The position numbers were made by a program, and so were the translations under genes. Below, piece after piece: positions 1 through 7,533 of a stretch of 64,000 bases of DNA (positions are counted from its first letter, which is position 1; each line of letters opens with the position of its first letter). The DNA lies in NCBI GenBank assembly GCA_958296225.1, contig OY282456.1:2418001-2482000 (forward strand). Direction: 5' to 3'. The notes beneath the pieces were generated by a model. It searched no databases. It was not told the DNA's origin and saw only the letters and a list, made by a program, of their open reading frames with translations. Origin of the DNA: an uncultured Dehalococcoidia bacterium (GTDB taxonomy: Bacteria; Chloroflexota; Dehalococcoidia; Lucifugimonadales; UBA3495).

Positions 1-1
1 G

Positions 2-949
2 CTCTGGACGGAAATCCAGGCCGGCAACGGCCCCATTATGCTCAAAACGCCGGAGGCCATCGACGCCCTGGCCGCCGGCGACGGGGAGCGCAAGCGGGAA
101 ATCATCGCCGAAGCCTGGGAGGATTTTCTGGATATGACCATCTCCCAGGCCATTCTCTGGGCGGCCCACAACATCGCCCCGGAGGAACGGCCCTCCGAAG
201 TGGTGCTGGCCGAACCCTACATTATGGGCAGCCACAGCGGCGAGTCGGGCGCGTGGGTCAGCGGCCCCGAGGACGTGTCGCCCGATGGCTACCACTGGGG
301 CTACAACAAGATGACCACCGTGCGCGGCCTCTTCGCCGCCGGCGACGGCGTGGGCGCCTGTCCCCACAAGTTTTCCTCCGGGTCTTTCACCGAGGGACGG
401 CTGGCCGGCAAGTCAGCCGTCGTTTATGCTCTGGACCATACCGCGCCGCCCCAAGTGGACGACCGGCAAATTGACCGGCTCAAAGAACAGGTGTGGGCGC
501 CGATGGTTACTTTCGAGGAAAACCAGTATGCTTCCACCAACCCGGACGTGAACCCCAACTACCTGTCGCCCCGCCAGGGCCTCTTCCGCCTGCAAAAGCT
601 GATGGACGAATACGTAGCCGGCGTTTCGGCCGGCTTTACCACCAACGAGGCCACCATGCTGCGCGGTATGGAACTGCTGACGATGTTCCGGGAGGACTTG
701 CAAAAGCTGGCCGCCCGCAGCCGCCACGAACTGCTGCGCTGCCACGAGCTGATACACCGGGCCTGGGTGGGAGAAGCCCACCTGCGCCATATGCTCCACC
801 GCAAAGAAACCCGCTGGCCCGGCTTCTACTACCGCAGCGACTACCCGGAGATGGACGAGGCCAACTGGCGCGTCTTCGTCAACTCCCGCTACGACGCCGA
901 AAAAGAGGATTGGAGCGTGTTCACGCGGCCCTGCCCGCGAGTGTTTTAG
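2..949 (+). CDS. aprA: Adenylylsulfate reductase alpha subunit, C-terminal part
   Basis: AprA is the FAD subunit of APS reductase, which interconverts adenylylsulfate and sulfite plus AMP in the cytoplasm. The reading frame is already open at the window edge, so the N-terminal FAD domain lies outside. Visible are the AprA-type segment GSHSGESGAWVSGPED, the following YNKMTTVRGLFAAGDG region typical of fumarate-reductase-like flavoproteins, and a helical C-terminal domain ending with TAG at 947-949. A siroheme reductase lies 5 kb downstream, which fits sulfur metabolism. The sequence alone does not tell whether it works in the reductive or the oxidative direction. Confidence 0.9.
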   Translation, partial: LWTEIQAGNGPIMLKTPEAIDALAAGDGERKREIIAEAWEDFLDMTISQAILWAAHNIAPEERPSEVVLAEPYIMGSHSGESGAWVSGPEDVSPDGYHWGYNKMTTVRGLFAAGDGVGACPHKFSSGSFTEGRLAGKSAVVYALDHTAPPQVDDRQIDRLKEQVWAPMVTFEENQYASTNPDVNPNYLSPRQGLFRLQKLMDEYVAGVSAGFTTNEATMLRGMELLTMFREDLQKLAARSRHELLRCHELIHRAWVGEAHLRHMLHRKETRWPGFYYRSDYPEMDEANWRVFVNSRYDAEKEDWSVFTRPCPRVF

Positions 950-964
950 GTCGGCAGGTTGGTA

Positions 965-1522
965 ATGCAACTGCCTCAAAGTACAAAGCCCAAAGACGAC
1001 CCTGTCGCATTGTGGTCTCTACAGCAAACGCTTTTACCGATGGCGGAGCATTTGCTGGGGCCCCGTGACAGTACCAGGAAAATCTACCAACCGGCTTTCT
1101 GTGAGGCCGGGCCCTTCATACGCAATACGCCCGATATGGACGGGGCGTTTGCTACATTAAGCCTGAATGCCGCCGGCTATTGGCCTACGGCTGTTTTCGA
1201 GTTGGCGCACGAAACCGTTCACTTGCTCAACCCGATTCCCGGCGGCACAAACTTTCTCGAGGAGGGAATCGCCGTTGCATTCTCGCACATTGCGATGCAG
1301 CGCTACGGCCAACAACCTTTTGAGCAGAACGCAACGCCGCCATACGCAGAAGCCCTGCGTCTGGTTCGGTCGCTGCCTCCCGATATATTCCCGGCGGCTA
1401 AAAGCATTCGGTCAGATGTAGGCGCTCTCAGCAAGGTTACGTTGCGCGATTTGGAGCGGATGTTCCCGGCAGTCGAGCGCCCGGTACTGTGCAAACTGAC
1501 CGAACCGTTTCCGTTACGCTGA
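965..1522 (+). CDS. Putative zinc-metallopeptidase-like protein
   Basis: A protein of about 185 residues, not assigned to a named family. It contains HETVH, which matches the zinc-binding HExxH motif, within ELAHETVHLLNP, followed about 17 residues later by FLEEGIAVAF, where a glutamate could be the third ligand as in gluzincin peptidases. There is no signal peptide or membrane segment, so it is probably cytoplasmic. I prefer the ATG at 965 over a TTG six bases earlier. It follows aprA closely in the same direction. The fold and the activity are inferred from the motif alone. Confidence 0.55.
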   Translation: MQLPQSTKPKDDPVALWSLQQTLLPMAEHLLGPRDSTRKIYQPAFCEAGPFIRNTPDMDGAFATLSLNAAGYWPTAVFELAHETVHLLNPIPGGTNFLEEGIAVAFSHIAMQRYGQQPFEQNATPPYAEALRLVRSLPPDIFPAAKSIRSDVGALSKVTLRDLERMFPAVERPVLCKLTEPFPLR

Positions 1523-1581
1523 TAACCGCAAGCGCGCCATACCAATCTTACCCGCCAATCTGCCATATCCTGGAGACGACA

Positions 1582-2184
1582 ATGACCGACACAGCAGCGA
1601 TGCCGGACCCGCTGGCGCTGTTCCGCAAAGCGGCCAACCACGTTAGCGAATTGCTGGCCGGTGTCCGGCAGTCGCAGATTGCCGACCCGACGCCTTGCGC
1701 GGAGTGGGATGTCCACGCCCTTATCAATCATATGATTGGCGTGCTGGAGTTCACCGCCGGCGGCATAGCCGGCAATCCGCCGGACATTCGCCCTACCGAT
1801 GCCGACAGCAGCCACCTGGCGGAGCGCGACATCGCTGTTTTAGCGGAGGCCCATCGCGCCGAAGCCGACCGGATAGTGCGGAACGCCGGGGAACCGGGCG
1901 CGCTGGAGCGAGTCGTCGCCACCCCCGTCTTTGGCGATCTGCCCGTTAGCCAAATTCTGGTCGGCACCCTGCTGGACCAGCTCATACACGGTTGGGATTT
2001 GGCCAAAGCCACCGGACAGGATACTACCCTCGACCGCGAATTGGTGGAGTTTGCGTTTCCAATGCTGCAATCGGGTTTCGCCGAGCAGGGGCGGACAATG
2101 GGGTTTATTGGCCCGGCCGTTGCGGTGTCCGAGGACGCCAGCCGGCAAGACCGGATGATTGCGTATATGGGCCGCCAACCGTAG
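1582..2184 (+). CDS. TIGR03086-type metal-binding protein (maleylpyruvate isomerase-like, DinB fold)
   Basis: A 200-residue protein of the mycothiol-dependent maleylpyruvate-isomerase-like, DinB-related family. Family marks are the N-terminal CAEWDVHALINHMIG segment with its metal-binding histidine and the later LLDQLIHGWDLAKATG segment with the second histidine. Proteins of this type bind a divalent metal in a four-helix bundle and are thought to act with a low-molecular-weight thiol; the substrate here is unknown. The ATG at 1582 is preceded by GGAG at a suitable distance. An in-frame upstream start at 1489 would overlap the previous gene and is not preferred. Confidence 0.8.
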   Translation: MTDTAAMPDPLALFRKAANHVSELLAGVRQSQIADPTPCAEWDVHALINHMIGVLEFTAGGIAGNPPDIRPTDADSSHLAERDIAVLAEAHRAEADRIVRNAGEPGALERVVATPVFGDLPVSQILVGTLLDQLIHGWDLAKATGQDTTLDRELVEFAFPMLQSGFAEQGRTMGFIGPAVAVSEDASRQDRMIAYMGRQP

Positions 2185-2196
2185 CCGGTGATTGCG

Positions 2197-2343
2197 ATGG
2201 CTTACGATGAAACGCCGGCGCAGCGCATCCGGGGGGAGTTGCAGGACCGGCCGGCCGATGCGCCGGACGACGGGTTGGCGGAGTGGGTGGCGCGGGACGC
2301 GGGGTTTGCCGCTGCGCTGCCGGCGAATCAGCCGCAGCGTTAG
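2197..2343 (+). pseudogene. Internally deleted TfoX N-terminal-domain protein
   Basis: The 48-residue product starts MAYDETPAQRIRGELQDRPA, like the opening of TfoX N-terminal-domain proteins (typically MAYDEGLAxRIRExLxxRP), and ends DDGLAEWVARDAGFAAALP, like the end of the same domain. The central 50-60 residues, including the usual KKMFGG segment, are absent. The frame is intact across the join, so a clean in-frame deletion is likely. A GTG at 2188 is an alternative start. Its TAG overlaps the stop codon of the convergent gene by two bases. Probably non-functional. Confidence 0.6.
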
Positions 2344-2804
2344 TCGTCGGCGGCAGCGGGCATAGCGGGCGCGGCGGCGGGGTCAACATCGGCCAGCGGC
2401 ACTATTGCCGGGCTGCCGTCAGCGTGGACGTGTCTGTACAGCAGGCTGATTGCTTTTAACAATTCCTGATGCCGGCGCTCATTTTCCTCATTTAGCCGTT
2501 CGACCACCTGCATCGTTTCCTGATGCCGGCGTTCGACCACCTGTAGCGTTTCCTCATTTAGCCGTTCGACCACTTGCATCGTTTCCTGATGCCGGCGTTC
2601 GACCAGCTGCACCGTTTCCTGATGCCGGCGTTCGACTTCCTGCTCGGTTTCCTGATGCCGGCGTTCATTCCCTTTGTCGCGATGGTTTGCGACCCAGATA
2701 AAAATGCCAGCCAGCAATGTGGCCAGGGCAGCCATTGCGCCGACGACTATTCCGATTATCTGGATAAGTTCGGATGTCGTTACGTAGTTCATGGAGGTTT
2801 CCAT
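2340..2804 (-). CDS. Membrane-anchored hendecad coiled-coil protein
   Basis: A 154-residue protein with one hydrophobic segment (about residues 13-38) followed by a highly charged rod. From about residue 47 the rod is built of repeats of 11 residues (ERRHQETMQVV and variants such as ERLNEETLQVV), seven units with the sixth shortened to seven residues. An 11-residue period is a hendecad coiled coil. The tail is Ala/Pro-rich. The coding DNA shows the same 33-bp periodicity. An ATG at 2792 is an alternative start. The function is unknown; it may be a membrane-tethered oligomeric scaffold. The design resembles the small membrane/coiled-coil paralogs at 32.2-33.1 kb. Confidence 0.7.
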   Translation of the reverse strand: METSMNYVTTSELIQIIGIVVGAMAALATLLAGIFIWVANHRDKGNERRHQETEQEVERRHQETVQLVERRHQETMQVVERLNEETLQVVERRHQETMQVVERLNEENERRHQELLKAISLLYRHVHADGSPAIVPLADVDPAAAPAMPAAADD

Positions 2805-2912
2805 AGTCTGAATCCAGCGTTCCGTAAAGTCGTGAGTGGCACAGTAAATTGCCGTTATCGTACCATCGCCCAACCCACCGGGCAATTGCCCAGCATTATG
2901 GAGAGCTGCACC

Positions 2913-3758
2913 ATGCAAGCCATTGATATGCACATTCACGTGCCCCGGGAGCCGGGGCTGCCCGAGATTGAGATTGAGGCCGAGCTGCTGCGTTACTTCC
3001 GCGCGCCGCCGCCGCCCCGGGACCCGGCGGAGATGGCCGCCAAGTTCCGCGCGCTGGACCTGTTCGGCGTCATCTTTTCGGTGGACACCACTACCAACAC
3101 CGGCGAAAAACCCGACCGCAACGATTGGGTGGCCAGCATCGTCAACGCCCACCCGGAGCAGTTTATGGGGTTCGCCTCCGTTGACCCCTGGCTGGGCAAG
3201 GCGGCCTGCTACGAACTGGAACGCGCCGTCAAAGAGCTGGGCCTGAAAGGGCTGAAACTGCATCCGATTCACCAGGCGTTCTTCCCCAACGACACCCGTT
3301 TCTATCCTTTGTACGAGGTGGCGGATGGGCTGGGGATTCCGGTGCTGTTCCACTCCGGTTTTGCCGGGGCCGGTTCGGGGACGCCGGGCGGCAGCGGCCT
3401 CAAGCTGAAGTACAGCCAGCCTATTCCCTGCTTTGACGACGTGGCCGCCGACTTCCCCAACCTCACCGTCATCATGGCCCATCCCGCCTGGCCCTGGATT
3501 GACCAGCAAATCGCCGTTGCCCTGCACAAGTCCAACGTCTTTCTTGACCTGTCCGGCTGGATGCCCCGGTTCATCCCGGAGCCGCTCATCCGCGAAACCA
3601 ACACCCGCCTGCAAGACAAGGTGATGTTCGGCTCCGACTACCCATTCATCCAGCCCGACCAATGGCTGCACGATTTCGCGAGCTTGCCAATGCGCGACCA
3701 CGTCATCCCCAAAGTCCTGCTGGAGAACGCGCGGCGGGCGTTGAACATCGCTGCTTGA
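2913..3758 (+). CDS. Amidohydrolase family 2 (ACMSD-like) metal-dependent hydrolase/decarboxylase
   Basis: A 281-residue TIM-barrel protein of the amidohydrolase_2 family, which includes aminocarboxymuconate-semialdehyde decarboxylase and related enzymes. Metal-site marks are the N-terminal HIH (H7, H9), the histidines of LFHSGF and MAHPAW, and the C-terminal aspartate in FGSDYPF. The ATG at 2913 has a GGAG ribosome site ten bases upstream; an ATG at 2898 lacks one. The length is normal for the family. The substrate cannot be told; a carboxylated or cyclic organic acid is the usual type. Confidence 0.85.
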   Translation: MQAIDMHIHVPREPGLPEIEIEAELLRYFRAPPPPRDPAEMAAKFRALDLFGVIFSVDTTTNTGEKPDRNDWVASIVNAHPEQFMGFASVDPWLGKAACYELERAVKELGLKGLKLHPIHQAFFPNDTRFYPLYEVADGLGIPVLFHSGFAGAGSGTPGGSGLKLKYSQPIPCFDDVAADFPNLTVIMAHPAWPWIDQQIAVALHKSNVFLDLSGWMPRFIPEPLIRETNTRLQDKVMFGSDYPFIQPDQWLHDFASLPMRDHVIPKVLLENARRALNIAA

Positions 3759-3947
3759 AGCAGGGGCGACCTGCGCCGCGCATTGCCATGCGCCACCGCC
3801 GGGGGTGGGGACGGCCCGCTTGTTTGGCTGATAAACCTTTGTTACAATTCCCAAGCACGAAAGGTACGGCTGGCGGGCGGCTCACCGTTGCCATCCGCGG
3901 GCCACTGTATCGCTGTCATTTGCGTAACTAATGGAGGAGGAAATACT

Positions 3948-4730
3948 ATGCCGTCGTTCTGGGAAAACATCCGAATGCCCGACACTGACCGCGAATCCGG
4001 CGCCAACATCGCCGAGGGCGGAGATATGTCGAGCTACGTCAGCTTCCCGGCGCCCAGCGCAGGCACCAGTCTGCCGGCGATTATTGTGGTACAGGAAGCC
4101 TTTGGCGTGAACCGGCACATTCAACGGGTGGCCGACGGTTTCGCCGCCCAGGGTTACGTGGCCGTGGCGCCGGCCCTGTTCCACCGCAACGAACGCAACC
4201 CCAACCCCAGCCTCGGCTATACCCCCGAGGACTTTGACGCCGCCATCAATACCTATATGCCCGAGCTGACGGGCGCCGGCATCATTGAGGACATCAACGC
4301 CACCGTTGATTACCTGCAACGCACCTATCCCCGCACCCGCGGACAGAAAATTGGCATCGTCGGCTACTGCATGGGCGGCCGCGTGGTTTATCTGGCTGCC
4401 AGCGCCTGCTCCGGCCTCAGTGCCGGCGTGGTCTATTACGGCGGCGCCATCCTGGCCCCCTATAGCGATGGCATAACCCCCATCGACGGCACCGGCAACA
4501 TCAGCATCCCCATTATGGGCAATTTCGGCGATACCGACGGCAACCCGACGCCCGACGACGTTGCCCAGATTGCCGCCGCGCTGACCGCCGCCGGCAAGGC
4601 CCACGACTTCAAGTCCTACCCCGACGCCGGCCACGGCTTCAACTGCGACGACCGGGACAGCTACAACCAGGCCGCCGCCGAGGACGCCCAGGCCCGCACC
4701 CTGGCCTTCTTCGCGGAACATTTGCAGTAG
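3948..4730 (+). CDS. Dienelactone hydrolase family protein
   Basis: A 260-residue alpha/beta hydrolase of the dienelactone hydrolase (carboxymethylenebutenolidase) family. The triad is visible: nucleophile Cys141 in GYCMGG, an acid in FGDTDGNPT, and the histidine in DAGHGFNC. An early PAIIVVQEAFGVN segment is characteristic of the family. The very strong ribosome site GGAGGAGG at 3933-3940 fixes the ATG at 3948. The role in degrading aromatic ring-cleavage lactones is known for the family; the actual substrate here is not known. A terminator-like hairpin follows at 4753. Confidence 0.9.
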   Translation: MPSFWENIRMPDTDRESGANIAEGGDMSSYVSFPAPSAGTSLPAIIVVQEAFGVNRHIQRVADGFAAQGYVAVAPALFHRNERNPNPSLGYTPEDFDAAINTYMPELTGAGIIEDINATVDYLQRTYPRTRGQKIGIVGYCMGGRVVYLAASACSGLSAGVVYYGGAILAPYSDGITPIDGTGNISIPIMGNFGDTDGNPTPDDVAQIAAALTAAGKAHDFKSYPDAGHGFNCDDRDSYNQAAAEDAQARTLAFFAEHLQ

Positions 4731-4752
4731 GCCGGGCTTGCTCTCCGACTTG

Positions 4753-4785
4753 ACGGCCCTCCTTTGATTGCCAGAGGGGGGCCGT
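4753..4785 (+). terminator. Hairpin downstream of dienelactone hydrolase gene
   Basis: Inverted repeat ACGGCCCTCC (4753-4762) and GGGGGGCCGT (4776-4785) with one mismatch and a 13-base loop, 22 bases after the stop codon. No T-run follows, so it may be a weak terminator or an mRNA-stabilising stem. Confidence 0.45.
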
Positions 4786-4885
4786 TAGCATACTGTCAAA
4801 GTAACGGTTCGTTTGCTGGCAATGCAGAAGGAAGCAGCGCTTTGGCTACTTTAGATTTAGATAGAGATGGGCCGCTTACGCAGCG

Positions 4886-5332
4886 ATGAAAGTCGCCCTC
4901 GAGCGCGAGCATTTCGGCAAATGGGCGCTCCTCTCTGGCGGGGAACTGGTGGGCATCTGCGAAACCTGCCCGGATGCCAACAAGGCCAGGCTGGCCCATT
5001 CCGGCCCGGCCTCTTGCCTCCTGAAGGAAATCGGCGCGTCGTCTCCCTTTACGCAGCCGCCCTACGTACCCGACCCGTCAGAGGGAGAGCCGACGGATGC
5101 GCTCGGCAAAGACCTTGCCGCCTACGAAAGGATGCGGGCCGCCCTGGAGCGTGAGCATCTCGGCAAATGGGCGCTCCTTTGCGACGCGGAACTGGCGGAA
5201 ATCTACGCAACGCTCGCAGAGGCCAGCAAGGCTACGGCAGCCCATACCGGCGGCCCCTGCCACACCAGGGAAATCGGCGCGCCACGCCGGATAATGATAC
5301 CCAGCGTCTTTGCGGTGCGAGGAAAGGCATAG
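4886..5332 (+). CDS. Small protein with two tandem LEREHxGKWALL units, paired with a retropepsin gene
   Basis: A 148-residue protein made of two copies of a roughly 60-residue unit, each starting (K/R)xALEREHxGKWALL and ending KEIGA or REIGA. Single units of this kind (DUF5678-like, by general resemblance) are often encoded immediately upstream of retropepsin-like aspartyl protease genes. That is also the case here: the TAG stop overlaps the GTG start of the protease-like gene. The second unit looks more complete than the first. No enzymatic motif is visible. It may be a partner or regulator of the protease. Confidence 0.6.
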   Translation: MKVALEREHFGKWALLSGGELVGICETCPDANKARLAHSGPASCLLKEIGASSPFTQPPYVPDPSEGEPTDALGKDLAAYERMRAALEREHLGKWALLCDAELAEIYATLAEASKATAAHTGGPCHTREIGAPRRIMIPSVFAVRGKA

Positions 5333-5773
5333 TGCCCACCGTCGCTTGCGGGTTTGAAAATCAGCCGTGCCGGCTGGTGGGCCAGGGGCCAACACTCTTC
5401 GTCACCATCGGCTACGACCCCAACTACCGGTCGGACAACGGGCGGTCGCCCGAATTGCCAACTTACCCGCGCCGCGCTCTCGTCGATACGGGCGCCAACT
5501 GCGACTTGCATTGACGCGCGCCTTGCTGCCGCTTTGAACTTGCCGCCGGCCGAGCCGGAGATTGTCTCCGGCGCGTTTGGTGCCGGCGCCGCGGACGTGT
5601 ATTACGCCCAAATTCACATACCGGAATTAGGCGCCACTTTGTCCGGTCAAATTCTCGGCATCCTTCTCCAGGCCGGCGGCCATCCCCACTTCGCCATCAT
5701 CGGCCGGGATTTACTGCGCCGTTTCCGAATGGTTTACGACGGGCCCACCGGCGCCGTCACACTAAGCGTCTAG
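5332..5773 (+). pseudogene. Retropepsin-like aspartyl protease, frameshifted
   Basis: Starts with GTG at 5332 behind GAGGAAAGG, overlapping the previous stop. The first frame encodes a strand-rich start and the active-site segment ALVDTGAN (D-T-G), then stops at TGA 5512-5514. The continuing protease sequence (CIDARLAAALNLPPAEP ... FAIIGRDLLRRFRMVYDG) is in the +1 frame until 5773. Removing one base near 5503-5510 restores a single family-like protein of about 146 residues. Both halves retain family features, so the lesion is recent, a sequencing error, or a programmed frameshift; I consider loss of function most likely. Confidence 0.6.
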
Positions 5774-5798
5774 CCGGCCGGCCATACCCGTTCCACCG

Positions 5799-5829
5799 GC
5801 CCCGGCGCGGGATGGCGCGGGGGCTTTTT
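5799..5829 (+). terminator. Rho-independent terminator after the retropepsin gene
   Basis: GC-rich hairpin with arms 5799-5808 and 5815-5824 (one or two mismatches), a six-base loop and a run of five T at 5825-5829. Placed 26 bases after the end of the protease reading frame. Confidence 0.65.
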
Positions 5830-5943
5830 CAATCCTTTACGAACCCCTAATGCCGCAGCAATACCCACGCCATACCTGTCGTTCAGGGTAATGGGGTACA
5901 ATCGCAAATGCGTGGCAATCCCGTTACCAGGTGAAAACGGCCG

Positions 5944-7419
5944 ATGAACAAAATCGAAGTTATGAAAGCCGCCAAGGATGGCTTGGACATCCTGCAGGAT
6001 ATTCCCACCTTCGCCGAACAGGGCTGGCAGTCCATCCCGGAGGATGAGCGCGACCTGTTGAAGTGGGCCGGCATTTTCTACCGCCGGCAAACCCCCGGCC
6101 GTTTTATGATGCGGCTGCGTATGACCAACGGCATCAGCAACTCCGCCCAGCTCCGCGCCATCGCCGGCATTAGCGATGACTACGGCAAAGGGTTTGCCGA
6201 CCTGACTACCCGCCAGCAAATCCAGCTGCGCGAGTACGAAATTGGCGACGTGCTTGACATCTGGCAGCGCCTGAACGACGTGGGCCTCGCCTCCCTGCAA
6301 ACCGGCATGGACAACATCCGCGCCGTCGTCGGCTGCCCCCTGGCCGGCTTGACCCCCCACGAACTGCTGGACGCCTCGCCCGTTGCCCGCCGGTTCACCG
6401 CGCTGTTCGTGGGCAACCGGGAGTACACCAACCTGCCCCGCAAGTTCAACGTCGCCATCACCGGCTGTCTGGAAAACTGCACCCCTTCCTCAACCCAGGA
6501 CATCGCGCTCACGCCGGCATTGCGGGAGGTTGACGGGCGGGAAGTGGCCGGCTTCAACGTGGCAGTGGGCGGCAAGATGGATTCCGGCGGCTACACGCCC
6601 AATACGCCGCTGGACTTGTTCGCAGCCCCGGAGGAGGCCGCCGCGATTTGCAGCCACATCGTGCTGACCTTCCGCGACCACGGCTCCCGCGCGGCCCGCA
6701 ACAAGGTGCGCCTGGCCTTCCTGATTGACAGTTGGGGAACCGAAAAGTTCCGCGCGGCGCTGGAGTCCCGCGCCGGCCGGCCTCTGCCCCGCGCCGGGAA
6801 GGACGCTGCCACGGATGTCCATAGCGACCACATCGGCATCTTCCCCCAGCAGCAGGCCGGCCTTAACTATGTGGGCCTCTGCGTGCCGGTGGGCCGCATC
6901 ACCGCGGACCAACTGCGCGGCGTCGCCGACCTGGCCGACGCCTACGGCGACGGCGCCATACGCCTCACCACCGGCCAGAACCTGATTATCCCCAACGTGC
7001 CCGGCCACCGGCTGGACGCTCTGGCCGGCGAACCCCTGCTCGAAACTCTGTCTTACCAACCTTCCGCAATCACCCGCGGCACCGTCAGCGGCACCGGCAT
7101 TGATTACTGCCACTTCGCCCTGATTGAAACCAAAGAGCGGGCCGCCGCAACCGCCAGAGTCCTGGACCAAGCGGCGCCGGACACCGGGCCAATCTCAATG
7201 TTCTGGTCCGGCTGCGTCAACGGGTGCGCCAACCATACGCTGGCCGACATCGGCTTCGTCGGCAAGCGCATCCGCGTGAATGGCGAAATCCTGGAAGCGG
7301 TGGATATTTACCGGCGTTCCGTTCCCGGCGGCGAGGGCCAACCGCCGGCGCCGGCGCTGAGCAACGTCCCCTGTGGCGAACTGCCGGCCGTTCTGGAAAA
7401 GATGCTGCCGCGCAACTAA
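5944..7419 (+). CDS. Ferredoxin-type nitrite/sulfite reductase (NirA/SirA family), one Fe-S ligand missing
   Basis: A 491-residue siroheme reductase with two ferredoxin-like half domains. It resembles assimilatory ferredoxin nitrite and sulfite reductases (LKWAGIFYRRQTPGRFMMRLR at the start, GCLENCTPSS in the middle). The [4Fe-4S]-siroheme site normally has the form C-x5-C ... C-x3-C. Here Cys389, Cys424 and Cys428 are present, but the first position (residue 383, codon GGC at 7090) is glycine. A single T-to-G change from TGC explains it. This would weaken or change the cluster. Near aprA, a role with sulfite is plausible. The gene ends 115 bp before a PhoB-like regulator gene. Confidence 0.85.
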   Translation: MNKIEVMKAAKDGLDILQDIPTFAEQGWQSIPEDERDLLKWAGIFYRRQTPGRFMMRLRMTNGISNSAQLRAIAGISDDYGKGFADLTTRQQIQLREYEIGDVLDIWQRLNDVGLASLQTGMDNIRAVVGCPLAGLTPHELLDASPVARRFTALFVGNREYTNLPRKFNVAITGCLENCTPSSTQDIALTPALREVDGREVAGFNVAVGGKMDSGGYTPNTPLDLFAAPEEAAAICSHIVLTFRDHGSRAARNKVRLAFLIDSWGTEKFRAALESRAGRPLPRAGKDAATDVHSDHIGIFPQQQAGLNYVGLCVPVGRITADQLRGVADLADAYGDGAIRLTTGQNLIIPNVPGHRLDALAGEPLLETLSYQPSAITRGTVSGTGIDYCHFALIETKERAAATARVLDQAAPDTGPISMFWSGCVNGCANHTLADIGFVGKRIRVNGEILEAVDIYRRSVPGGEGQPPAPALSNVPCGELPAVLEKMLPRN

Positions 7420-7423
7420 TCCT

Positions 7424-7460
7424 GTAACAAAAGCGTAACGGGTTCGTAATCACCCGTTAA
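7424..7460 (+). promoter_or_regulatory. Tandem direct repeats with 11-bp spacing (PHO-box-like)
   Basis: GTAA(C/T) occurs at 7424, 7435 and 7446, exactly 11 bp apart, with a fourth GTTAA at 7456. OmpR/PhoB-type regulators bind head-to-tail repeats of this period, and a gene for such a regulator starts 75 bp further on. An autoregulatory operator is likely but inferred. Confidence 0.5.
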
Positions 7461-7533
7461 TGCGCCGGGCGCAAGATGGTGGCGCCGGCAGCGGCAGCTA
7501 CCGATTCTCACGCCGCTGACCCTCGGGTTCGTT

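Noticed and set aside
2450..2690. Regular 33-bp repeats resembling a CRISPR array
   Set aside because: There are no unique spacers. The repeats are contiguous codons for an 11-residue coiled-coil unit on the minus strand.
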